Part shown: positions 10,945 through 21,400 of the stretch, in pieces
Numbering within the stretch: position 1 is the first letter of the stretch
How the letters are laid out: each line of letters starts with the position of its first letter
NCBI RefSeq assembly: GCF_037975245.1
Contig: NC_092578.1
Location: 1 to 64,000 of the forward strand
Direction: 5' to 3'
DNA from: Apostichopus japonicus
Lineage: Eukaryota; Echinodermata; Holothuroidea; Aspidochirotida; Stichopodidae
Length of the DNA: 64,000 bases
Position numbers and translations under genes: made by a program
Notes under the pieces: generated by a model
The model's input: the letters and a program-made list of their open reading frames with translations, nothing else
Told to the model about the DNA's origin: nothing
The model's database searches: none

Positions 10945-13900
10945 GTTTTGAAAAGAGGATACCCAACAGGCGATGCCCTGAAGAGATTGGTCTGATCTGA
11001 CAACCGCAGTTGCGATAGTAACGCTCCTAAGTTGAAAAGTCGGCTGTTAACCATATATGATAACACTATTACCGCTGAAAAACACCTATTTTTTAGGGGG
11101 CCTCCGAAACATATAGACTATACCCCCTTCCCTAGTATTAATGCTACCGTGTGAGTTGTCTGCAAGTAGCTATGACTCTTTTCTCCCCAATATCAAAAAT
11201 TCAGCCCTGTCACATACCCTCAGTGGAAAGGAAGGGGTACCCAAAAGAGTAACTTTTTTAAACTTTTTAAGACAAAAACACCTATTTTGGACCAAATAAA
11301 AATCATATAGACGAAAAGCTTTTTCCGACCAGATAATTACACGAAATTGGTGTAGGAGAAAGACAAGGGTTTCATATACTCCACGTCAAACTGTAATGTC
11401 GATGGGTACTTCAGAGAAGACAGGAGGGGGGGGGGGGTCAAAAATAGCGGGAATTCCCGATTTTGCACGTATGAAGAACAGGTAGCCTACTTCTATCGGG
11501 TCCTCTGGGACCCTATATCTCCCGAACGGAAGCAGGTATGGACCTGGGAGTTGCAGATTTGGACTCCTGGGCATCGATTACCCCCTGTGACGTCATTTTG
11601 ATCAAATCCATTTTTGGGCAATTTCGGTAAAAACCGTAAGGGGTACCCCCTTATGGTTTTTTTGGGTGAAAATAATTTTTGTTGCAAAGACGGGCAGTGT
11701 GTATCTTTTCTGGTTGTTCTCGACACGCTGAACACGATTTTGAAGTTAATTTTGGAATTAGGCGTTGTGTGGGGGCATGGGGGGCCAAAAACCATTGGGA
11801 GGGGGGCACGACCCCAAGTGGGTGTCTCCAAAAAAGAACGAAATACACCTGTTCTGGTGCTTCTTGTGGTGCTGATGATGAATCTGAGATTATTTTGGCG
11901 GTTCGTAGGCGTGGGGAGTGGTGGGGGAATTTAATACCTTCCGGGCGTCCCATGGCGCACGCTACCGAGAGTTTTTTGCTGACTGTTTGTACTTTTCCTC
12001 AAAATGACCCCCCTACCACCCCGGAGAAGTGACAAACCTAAAAGTTTTATTCTAATTTTGGAAAGGGGACACCCTAGCGGTGGTACCCTTAAAAGATGGC
12101 CGTAATCGGACCACTCCAGTAACCATGGTAACGCTCCAAAGTAGAAGGGTCGTGATTTTCCCGTACATAGTAACACTAATTATTATGACTTTTTCGGATT
12201 TTTTTCAATCTGACCCCCTACCACCCCGGAGAAGAGACCCACCTACAGGTTTCATCCTATTTTAGAAAGGGGACACCCTAGCGGTGGTACCCCGAAAAGA
12301 TGGCCGTAATCGGACCACCCCAGTAACCATGGTAACGCTCCAGAGTAGAAGAGTCGGGATTTTCCCGTACATAGTAACACTAATTATTATGGCCTTTTCG
12401 GTTTTTTTCCAAAATGACCCCCCTACCACCCCGGAGAAGAGACCCACCTACAAGTTTTATTCAAATGTGGGAAGGGGACACACTAGCGGTGACAACCTGA
12501 AAATATGGGGGAAATCGGACTGATTCACATAACCATGGTAACGCTCAAAAGTATAAATGTCGGGATTTCGAAAAAAACGTTTATAACTACTACCGGTGAA
12601 AAACACCTACTTTGGGGGAGAACCTCAAAAACGTATAGACTATACCCCCTTCCCGAAAATTAATGCTACCGTATGAGTTGTCTACACGTAGCTACGACTC
12701 TTGTCTCCCACATAGCCAAAATTCAGCTAGGTCACATACCCTCGGTGGAAAGGAAGGGGTACCGAAAAGAGGTACTTTTTTAACTTTTCAAGACAAAAAC
12801 ACCTATTTTTGGCGCAAGTAGAAATCATATAGACAAAGAGCCTTTTCCGGTCAGATAATTACACGAAATTGACGTATGACAAAAACGAGGGTGTCTTCTA
12901 CTACACGTCAAAATTTCATTTCAATGGGTACTTCAATGAGGACAGGAGGGGGGTTGAAAAGAGGGGGTTTTCCAACTTTTGCACGTATGAAGAACACGTA
13001 TTTCTATCGGGTCCTCTGGGACCCTATATCTCCCGAACGGAAGCAGGTATGGACCTGGGAGTTGCAGATTTGGACTCCTGGGCATCGATTACCCCCTGTG
13101 ACGTCATTTTGATCAAATCCATTTTTGGGCAATTTCGGTAAAAACCGTAAGGGGTACCCCTTATGGTTTTTTGGGGTGAAAATAATTTTTGTCGCAAAGA
13201 CGGGCAGTGTGTATCTTTTCTGGTTGTTCTCGACACGCTGAACACGATTTTGAAGTTAATTTTGGAATTAGGCGTTGTGTGGGGGCATGGGGGGCCAAAA
13301 ACCATTGGGAGGGGGGCACGACCCCAAGTGGGTGTCTCCAAAAAAGAACGAAATACACCTGTTCTGGTGCTTCTTGGGGTGCTGATGATGAATCTGAGAT
13401 TATTTTGGCGGTTCGTAGGCGTGGGGAGTGGTGGGGGAATTTAATACCTTCCGGGCGTCCCATGGCGCACGCTACCGAGAGTTTTTTGCTGACTGTTTGT
13501 ACTTTTCCTCAAAATGACCCCCCTACCACCCCGGAGAAGTGACAAACCTAAAAGTTTTATTCTAATTTTGGAAAGGGGACACCCTAGCGGTGGTACCCTT
13601 AAAAGATGGCCGTAATCGGACCACTCCAGTAACCATGGTAACGCTCCAAAGTAGAAGGGTCGTGATTTTCCCGTACATAGTAACACTAATTATTATGACT
13701 TTTTCGGATTTTTTTCAATCTGACCCCCTACCACCCCGGAGAAGAGACCCACCTACAGGTTTCATCCTATTTTAGAAAGGGGACACCCTAGCGGTGGTAC
13801 CCCGAAAAGATGGCCGTAATCGGACCACCCCAGTAACCATGGTAACGCTCCAGAGTAGAAGAGTCGGGATTTTCCCGTACATAGTAACACTAATTATTAT

Positions 13901-16003
13901 GGCCTTTTCGGTTTTTTTCCAAAATGACCCCCCTACCACCCCGGAGAAGAGACCCACCTACAAGTTTTATTCAAATGTGGGAAGGGGACACACTAGCGGT
14001 GGTACCCCGAAAAGATGGTCAAAATCGGACCACCCCAGTAACCATGGTAACGCTCGAAAGTAGAAGGGTCGTGATTTTCCCGTACATAGTAACACTGATT
14101 ATTTTGACTTTTTCGGATTTTTTCCAAAATGACCCCCCCACCACCCCGGAGGAGGGACGCACCTACAAGTTTATTTTATTTTGGAAAGGGGAAACCCTAG
14201 TGGTGATAACCTGAAAATATGGGGGAAATCGGACTGATTCCCATAACCATGGTAACGCTCAAAAGTATAAATGTCGGGATTTCGAAAAAACACCTACTTT
14301 GGGGGGGACCTCAAAAACGTATAGACTATACCCCCTTCCCGAAAATTAATGCTACCGTATGAGTTGTCTACACGTAGCTACGACTCTCTTCTCCCACATA
14401 ACCAAAATTCAGCCCCGTCACATACCCTCGGTGGAAAGGAAGGGGTACCGAAGAGAGGTACTTTTTTTAACTTTTCAAGACAAAAACACCTATTTTGGGC
14501 GCAGATAGAAATCATATATACAAAGAGCCTTTTCCGGTCATATAATTACACGAAATTGATGTATGACAATGACGAGGGTGTCTTCTACTACACGTCAAAA
14601 TTTCATTTCGATGGGTACTTCAGAGAGGACAGGAGGGGGGGTTGAAAAGAGGGGGTTTTCCAACTTTTGCACTTATGAAGAACACGTATTTCTATCGGGT
14701 CCTCTGGGACCCTATATCTCCCGAACGGAAGCAGGTATGGACCTGGGAGTTGCAGATTTGGACTCCTGGGCATCGATTACCCCCTCAGACGTCATTTTGA
14801 CCAAATCCATTTTGGGGCAATTTCGGTAAAAACCGTAAGGGGTACCCCTTATGGTTTTTTGGGGTGAAAATAATTTTTGTCGCAAAGACGGGCAGTGTGT
14901 ATCTTTTCTGATTGTTCTCGACACGCTGATCACGAATCTGAAGTTAATTTTGGAATTGGGTGTTGTGTGGGGGCATGGGGGGCCAAAAACCATTGGGAGG
15001 GGGGCACCACCCCAAGTGGGTGTCTCCATAAACGAACGAAATACACCTGTTCTGGTGCTTCTTGGGGTGCTGATGATGAATCTGAGATTATTTTGGCGGT
15101 TTGGAGACGTGGGGAGTGGTGGGGGAATTTAATGCCTTCCGGGCGTTCCATGGCGCACGCTACCGAGACTCTTTTTGCTGAATGTTGGTACTTTTTCTCA
15201 AAATGCCCCCCTACCACCCCGGAAAAGAGACGCACCTAGGAGTTTCATCATATTTTGGAAAGGGGACACCCTAGCGGTGGTACCCTCAAAACAGGGCCGT
15301 AATCGGACCACCCCAGTAACCATGGTAACGCTCAAGAGTAGAAGGGACGGGATTTTCCCGTACATAGTAACACTAAGTAACACTAATTATTATGACCTCT
15401 TCGGATTTTTTCCAAAATGACCCCTCACCACCCCGGAGAAGAGACGCGCACCTACAAGTTTCATCCTATTTTGGAAAGGGGACACCCTAGCGGTGGTACC
15501 CTGAAAGGATGGCCGTAGTCGGACCACCACAGTAACCATGGTAACGCTCCAAAGTAGAAGGGTCGGGATTTTCAAAAACGTATATAGCAAATTATTATGC
15601 CTTTTCAGATTTTGTTTCGAAATGACCCCCTATCACCCAGGAATGAGAAGCACCTACAAGTTTAATCCTATTTTGGAAAGGGGACACCCTAGCGGTGGTA
15701 CCCTGAAAGGATGGCCGTAATCGGACCACCACAGTAACCATGGTAACGCTCCAAAGTAGAAGGGTCGGGATTTTCCCGTACGTAGTAATACTAATTATTA
15801 TGACCGTTTTAGACTTTTTTTCAAAATTACCCCCCTACCACCCCGGGAAAGAGACGCACCTACAAGTTTTATCCTATTTCGGACAGGTGACACCCTAGCG
15901 GTGGTACCCTGAAAAGATGGGGGAAATCGGACTGACCCAGTAACCATGGTAACGCTCCAAAGTATAAAAGTCGGTATTTTCCCGTACATAGAGTAATTTA
16001 GTG
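10945..16003 (+). repeat. 1.5-kb tandem array, right part of macro-unit A
   Basis: 10945-11486 is a diverged copy of the family. From about 11487 identity to other units returns abruptly. Units start near 11069, 12590 and 14287. The 14287 unit start lacks about 23 bases of the usual junction, a deletion also present near 55997. The last unit ends in terminal-type sub-repeats (about 15380-16003) that differ from the internal type in carrying CAAAAACGTATATAGC in place of the CCCGTACATAGTAACAC segment. Confidence 0.9.
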
Positions 16004-16560
16004 TTAGGCAGATCGGTTAATGAATTTTAATTAATTAACCGAATATGCAAATGAGCTGAAATTTTTATGACGTCATCAATAGGATGTAACGGAAGGGTAA
16101 AAAAAGTTTGAAGATGCCCCCCCAAGTTTTGCACTGGGGGTGGGGTCCCCAACCCCAAAAATTCACCCCCCTCAAATTTTTACCAAAATGACGCCAATTT
16201 GTCGAAGGGGTGCAGGGGTATCTAAAAGTATGAATTACGACACCCCCACCCCCGGGGAAGTATTTTTTTTATAATATTTTGTCACGTCCCGACTGTCCAT
16301 TTTCTTCACGTCCCGATTGGGCACTTTCACGTCCCGATTGGGCACTTTCACGTCCCGACAGGGCATTCTCACGTCCCGATAGGGCATTCTCACGTCCCGA
16401 TAGGGCATTTTGACGTCCCGATAGGGCATTTTGTACTTAGAAATTTTTTCACGTCCCGACTGGGCATTTTCACGTCCCGACTGGGCATTTTGACGTCCCG
16501 ACTGGGCATTCTGACGTCCCGACTGGGCATTCTGACGTCCCAAGTGGGCATTGGTCTGAA
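16004..16560 (+). repeat. Proximal block of macro-unit A
   Basis: Recurs at 33088-33657, 46837-47406 and 57901-58470. It contains an 8-bp-arm inverted repeat (CGGTTAAT 16014-16021, ATTAACCG 16034-16041), a POU octamer ATGCAAAT (16045-16052) and TGACGTCA (16068-16075). A G-run/C-run fold-back follows (about 16134-16157; its right arm is perfect in copies B and C, which read CCCCCACCCC), then the minisatellite (16283-16556). No coding potential is seen. Confidence 0.88.
16283..16556 (+). repeat. 21-bp minisatellite CACGTCCCGANNGGGCATT
   Basis: Twelve copies by eye, period about 21 bp, with a short spacer (TTGTACTTAGAAATTTT) after the seventh. Variants alternate between CACGTCCC and GACGTCCC, and between GGGCATT and GGGCACT. 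The same array precedes the other telomere blocks (about 33379-33653, 47127-47402, 58193-58466). Inverted copies open each following macro-unit. Confidence 0.88.
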
Positions 16561-16647
16561 CCCTAACCCTAACCCTAACCCTAACCCTAACCCTAACCCT
16601 AACCCTAACCCTAACCCTAATTAGGACCAATGCCCACTTGGGACGTC
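16534..16647. repeat. Inverted-repeat bracket around telomere array A/B
   Basis: The 23 bases at 16534-16556 are the exact reverse complement of 16625-16647; the inner ends read GGGCATTGGTC and GACCAATGCCC. Between them lie TGAA, ten telomere repeats and TTAG. The same bracket occurs at 33631-33653 / 34278-34300 and 47380-47402 / 47700-47722, where the inner 11 bases pair perfectly and the outer part nearly so. Confidence 0.9.
16561..16620 (+). repeat. Interstitial telomere array A/B, (CCCTAA)10
   Basis: Exactly ten uninterrupted CCCTAA units, the shortest array in the window. The C-rich strand is +, matching a chromosome end to the left. Confidence 0.97.
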
Positions 16648-18481
16648 AAAATGCCCTCTTGGGACGTGATGGTCCCGAACGTAACTTTTTTTTTTCGTCA
16701 TTCTCACCCCCCCGGGACCCCCCTGGGGGGGTCAAAAAAAAATATTTGGGGGGGTGCCAAAAAATTTTTTTTATTTCACAACATGCGTCTGCACGAGTAG
16801 AGTGACCGGAAGCGAAAAATTTTTGAAAAAAGTTGACCGGAAGTGACCAAAAAATTATGTTATGTAATAGGTGCCTACGTCCCAAGTGGGCACTTTCACG
16901 TCCCGGGTGTCCATTTTTTGGGGTCGATCTCGGAAAGTTGGGCATCGGGAAGTCCAATATTTGGTCAAAGGGTTGAACTGTTGTCACTGTACACCCACCC
17001 ACACTTCCGGTCAGTTTGGGTCACATGACTTTTTATTACAGCCATAAAATGCAGTTGACTTAATATATTACCTTACTGTTTCATTTTTGAAAATGACTAC
17101 CCCTAGGGTTATGGTCGAAAATCGTAAACTTTGACCTTTGACCTCCAAATTTCTTGTGGATGTTAAGGCTCAATAGGGCACTGACATATGCAAAGGGCAA
17201 GTATATGTCACTTCCGGTTAATGTGTTATAGGGGGTCAAAGGTCAAAAATGTCGTTCCTTCAAAAAAAGGTCAAAAATCGTGAGAGTGACCGATTTCCAC
17301 GAAACTTGCAACGATGACCTGTGAGGTCATAAGGAATGGTCACCTGAAAAATTTCGGCCATGAGGTCATCGGGTCAAAGGTCAATCAGAGGTCAAAAATT
17401 TAGTTCATCATTTTTTATTAGTTTTTATTGGATATCATAAGTCGGACCACCGAAAATGGTCAAAAAGTTTTTTTTTGACCTAAGGTCATACCAATCCAAG
17501 ATGGCTGCCACTCAAAGTTAACCCCAACCCCTAGCTTTGGCTAGGGTTAGCTTGGGGTTAGCATATTCGACTCCTGTGTGTACACGATATGGTTTTTCGG
17601 GACACAAATTGGTGTCGTGATGTAACTCGATGCGTACTATCACGTGATTATCTTAAACTTGTTTCAAGTCGTTTACTTTCTGAATGAGGGCGCTTTAAAG
17701 TTTTACCTAGGGGTCCGTTTCCGAGACGGGAGGAATCAGCTATCGACCTGTAACTCACACCGAAGACTTATCACTTTAGTCTGTACAAAATAAGTTCCGC
17801 TTTTGACCCTTTTTTATTCTGACCGGAAGTGACGTTACAAAACACATTATCATCGATTATTACAAAATTAGATATTTGATTACCTTTTAAATAGCAGCAA
17901 AAATATGTCGCGACATGTTCTATCGATTCTGTGAATTTAAAAAGTTTTCATCAATGTTTGACAAAATGGCGGCCAAAATAAAATATTAATAAGATAATAT
18001 TTAACAAAAGTATAAAAAAATAATCAAAGACCGGAATTAGATTAAACGACGTTTATATAATCTCTAATTATTAGTTTTAACTAAATCTGAAATTTCGAGC
18101 AAATTGGGTGAATTTGAATTTTTCGCAGAAAATAGCGCCACCACCGGATGACGTCAGAAAATAAAAATCGCGCGAAATACATGAAAATATTGTTCCCGAT
18201 AGTATCGGACATGCCGAATCCATTAGTGCTATTTTTGGAACGATCGAATGTTCCGTTCTTGAGATATGGGTACAGATGAGTCGAAAAGTGGGTCGATGTG
18301 ACGTCACGCTACAGCAAAACCGGGCATCCGGTGGAAACGGGACATCCGGTAATTAAAGATCACAGATAGGGCTATCCATCGATTATAACTTTGCCTGATT
18401 TCCATTTGACCTAAGGTATTAAAAAAGCTGCTCGAATGTTGACGTCGGCGCTGGCGTCCTTGTTCAGGGTTATCATAGCTG
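16621..18481 (+). repeat. Distal block of macro-unit B
   Basis: Starts TTAGGACCAATGCCC directly after the telomere array and carries two inverted minisatellite copies, then the same block as at 1-1824, including DR1 sites, the telomere-like fold-back and the CRE palindromes. The CRE equivalent to 1173 reads TGACGTTA here. No gene seen. Confidence 0.9.
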
Positions 18482-21400
18482 CTACCGGTGAAAAACACCT
18501 ATTTTTGGGGGGACCTCAAAAACGTATAGACTATACCCCCTTCCCGAAAATTAATGCTACCGTATGAGTTGTCTACACGTAGCTACGACTCTTGTCTCCC
18601 ACATAGCCAAAATTCAGCCCCGTCACATACCCTCGGTGGAAAGGAAGGGGTACCGAAAAGAGGTACTTTTTTTAACTTTTCAAGACAAAAACACCTATTT
18701 TTGGCGCAAGTAGAAATCATATAGACAAAGAGCTTTTCCGGTCAGATAATTACACGAAAGTGACGTATGACAAAGACGAGGGTGTCTTCTACTACACGTC
18801 AAAATTTCATTTCCATGGGTACTTCAATGAGGACAGGAGGGGGGGTTGAAAAGAGGGGGTTTTCCAACTTTTGCACGTATGAAGAACACGTATTTCTATC
18901 GGGTCCTCTGGGACCCTATATCTCCCGAACGGAAGCAGGTATGGACATGGGAGTTGCAGATTTGGACTCCTGGGCATCGATTACCCCCTGTGACGTCATT
19001 TTGACCAAATCCATTTTGGGGCAATTTCGGTAAAAACCGTAAGGGGTACCCCTTATGGTTTTTTTGGGTGAAAATAATTTTTGTCGCAAAGACGGGCAGT
19101 GTGTATCTTTTCTGATTGTTCTCGACACGCTGATCACGAATCTGAAGTTAATTTTGGAATTGGGTGTTGTGTGGGGGCATGGGGGGCCAAAAACCATTGG
19201 GAGGGGGGCACCACCCCAAGTGGGTGTCTCCATAAACGAACGAAATACACCTGTTCTGGTGCTTCTTGGGGTGCTGATGATGAATCTGAGATTATTTTGG
19301 CGGTTTGGAGACGTGGGGAGTGGTGGGGGAATTTAATGCCTTCCGGGCGTTCCATGGCGCACAATACTGAGACTTCTTTTGCTGAATGTTGGTACTTTTT
19401 CTCAAAATGCCCCCCTACCACCCCGGAAAAGAGACGCACCTACAAGTTTCATCATATTTTGGAAAGGGGACACCCTAGCGGTGGTACCCTTAATAGATGG
19501 CCGTAATCGGACCACCCCAGTAACCATGGTAACGCTCCAAAGTAGAAGGGTCGGGATTTTCCAGTACATAGTAACACTAATTATTATGACTTTTTTTCGG
19601 ATTTTTTCAAAACTAACCCCCCTACCACCCCGGAGAAGAGACCCACCTACAAGTTTTATTCAAATGTGGTAAGGGGACACCCTAGCGGTGGTACCCCGAA
19701 AAGATGGCCGTAATAGGACCACCCCAGTAACCATGGTAACGCTCCAGAGTAGAAGAGTCGGGATTTTCCCGTACATAGTAACACTAATTATTTTGACTTT
19801 TTCGGATTTTTTCCAAACTGACCCCCCTATCACCCGGGGAAGAGACCCACTCACAAGTTTTATTCAAATGTGGGAAGGGGACACCCTAGCGGTGGTACCC
19901 CGAAAAGATGGTCAAAATCGGACCACCCCAGTAACCATGGTAACGCTCCAGAGTAGAAGAGTCGGGATTTTCCCGTACATAGTAACACTAATTATTATGG
20001 CCTTTTCGGTTTTTTTCCAAAATGACCCCCCTACCACCCCGGAGAAGAGACCCACCTACAAGTTTTATTCAAATGTGGGAAGGGGACACACTAGCGGTGA
20101 CAACCTGAAAATATGGGGGAAATCGGACTGATTCCCATAACCATGGTAACGCTCAAAAGTATAAATGTCGGGATTTCGAAAAAACGTTTATAACTACTAC
20201 CGGTGAAAAACACCTACTTTGGGGGAGAACCTCAAAAACGTATAGACTATACCCCCTTCCCGAAAATTAATGCTACCGTATGAGTTGTCTACACGTAGCT
20301 ACGACTCTTGTCTCCCACATAGCCAAAATTCAGCTCCGTCACATACCCTCGGTGGAAAGGAAGGGGTACCGAAAAGAGGTACTTTTTTAACTTTTCAAGA
20401 CAAAAACACCTATTTTTGGCGCAGATAGAAATCATATATACAAAGAGCCTTTTCCGGTCAGATAATTACACGAAATTGACGTATGACAAAGACGAGGGTG
20501 TCTTCTACTACACGTCAAAATTTCATTTCCATGGGTACTTCAATGAGGACAGGAGGGGGGGTTGAAAAGAGGGGGTTTTCCAACTTTTGCACGTATGAAG
20601 AACACGTATTTCTATCGGGTCCTCTGGGACCCTATATCTCCCGAACGGAAGCAGGTATGGACCTGGGAGTTGCAGATTTGGACTCCTGGGCATCGATTAT
20701 CCCCTGTGACGTCATTTTGACCAAATCCATTTTGGGGCAATTTCGGTAAAAACCGTAAGGGGTACCCCTTATGGTTTTTTTGGGTGGAAATAATTTTTGT
20801 TGCAAAGACGGGCAGTGTGTATCTTTTCTGATTGTTCTCGACACGCTGATCACGAATCTGAAGTTAATTTTGGAATTGGGTGTTGTGTGGGGGCATGGGG
20901 GGCCAAAAACCATTGGGAGGGGGGCACCACCCCAAGTGGGTGTCTCCATAAACGAACGAAATACACCTGTTCTGGTGCTTCTTGGGGTGCTGATGATGAA
21001 TCTGAGATTATTTTGGCGGTTTGGAGACGTGGGGAGTGGTGGGGGAATTTAATGCCTTCCGGGCGTCCCATGGCGCACGCTACCGAGAGTTTTTTGCTGA
21101 CTGTTTGTACTTTACCTCAAAATGACCCCCCTACCACCCCGGAGAAGTGACAAACCTAAAAGTTTTATTCTAATTTTGGAAAGGGGACACCCTAGCGGTG
21201 GTACCCTTAAAAGATGGCCGTAATCGGACCACTCCAGTAACCATGGTAACGCTCCAAAGTAGAAGGGTCGTGATTTTCCCGTACATAGTAACACTAATTA
21301 TTATGACTTTTTCGGATTTTTTTCAAACTGACCCCCCTACCACCCCGGAGAAGAGACCCACCTACAGGTTTCATCCTATTTTAGAAAGGGGACACCCTAG

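Noticed and set aside
7400-10950. DIRS-type retrotransposon as the source of the tyrosine recombinase
   Set aside because: No reverse transcriptase, RNase H or split direct repeats are present, and the gene has spliceosomal introns.
16283-16556. Regular 21-bp repeats considered as a CRISPR array
   Set aside because: There are no unique spacers, the repeats are directly adjacent, and the setting is eukaryotic and telomeric.
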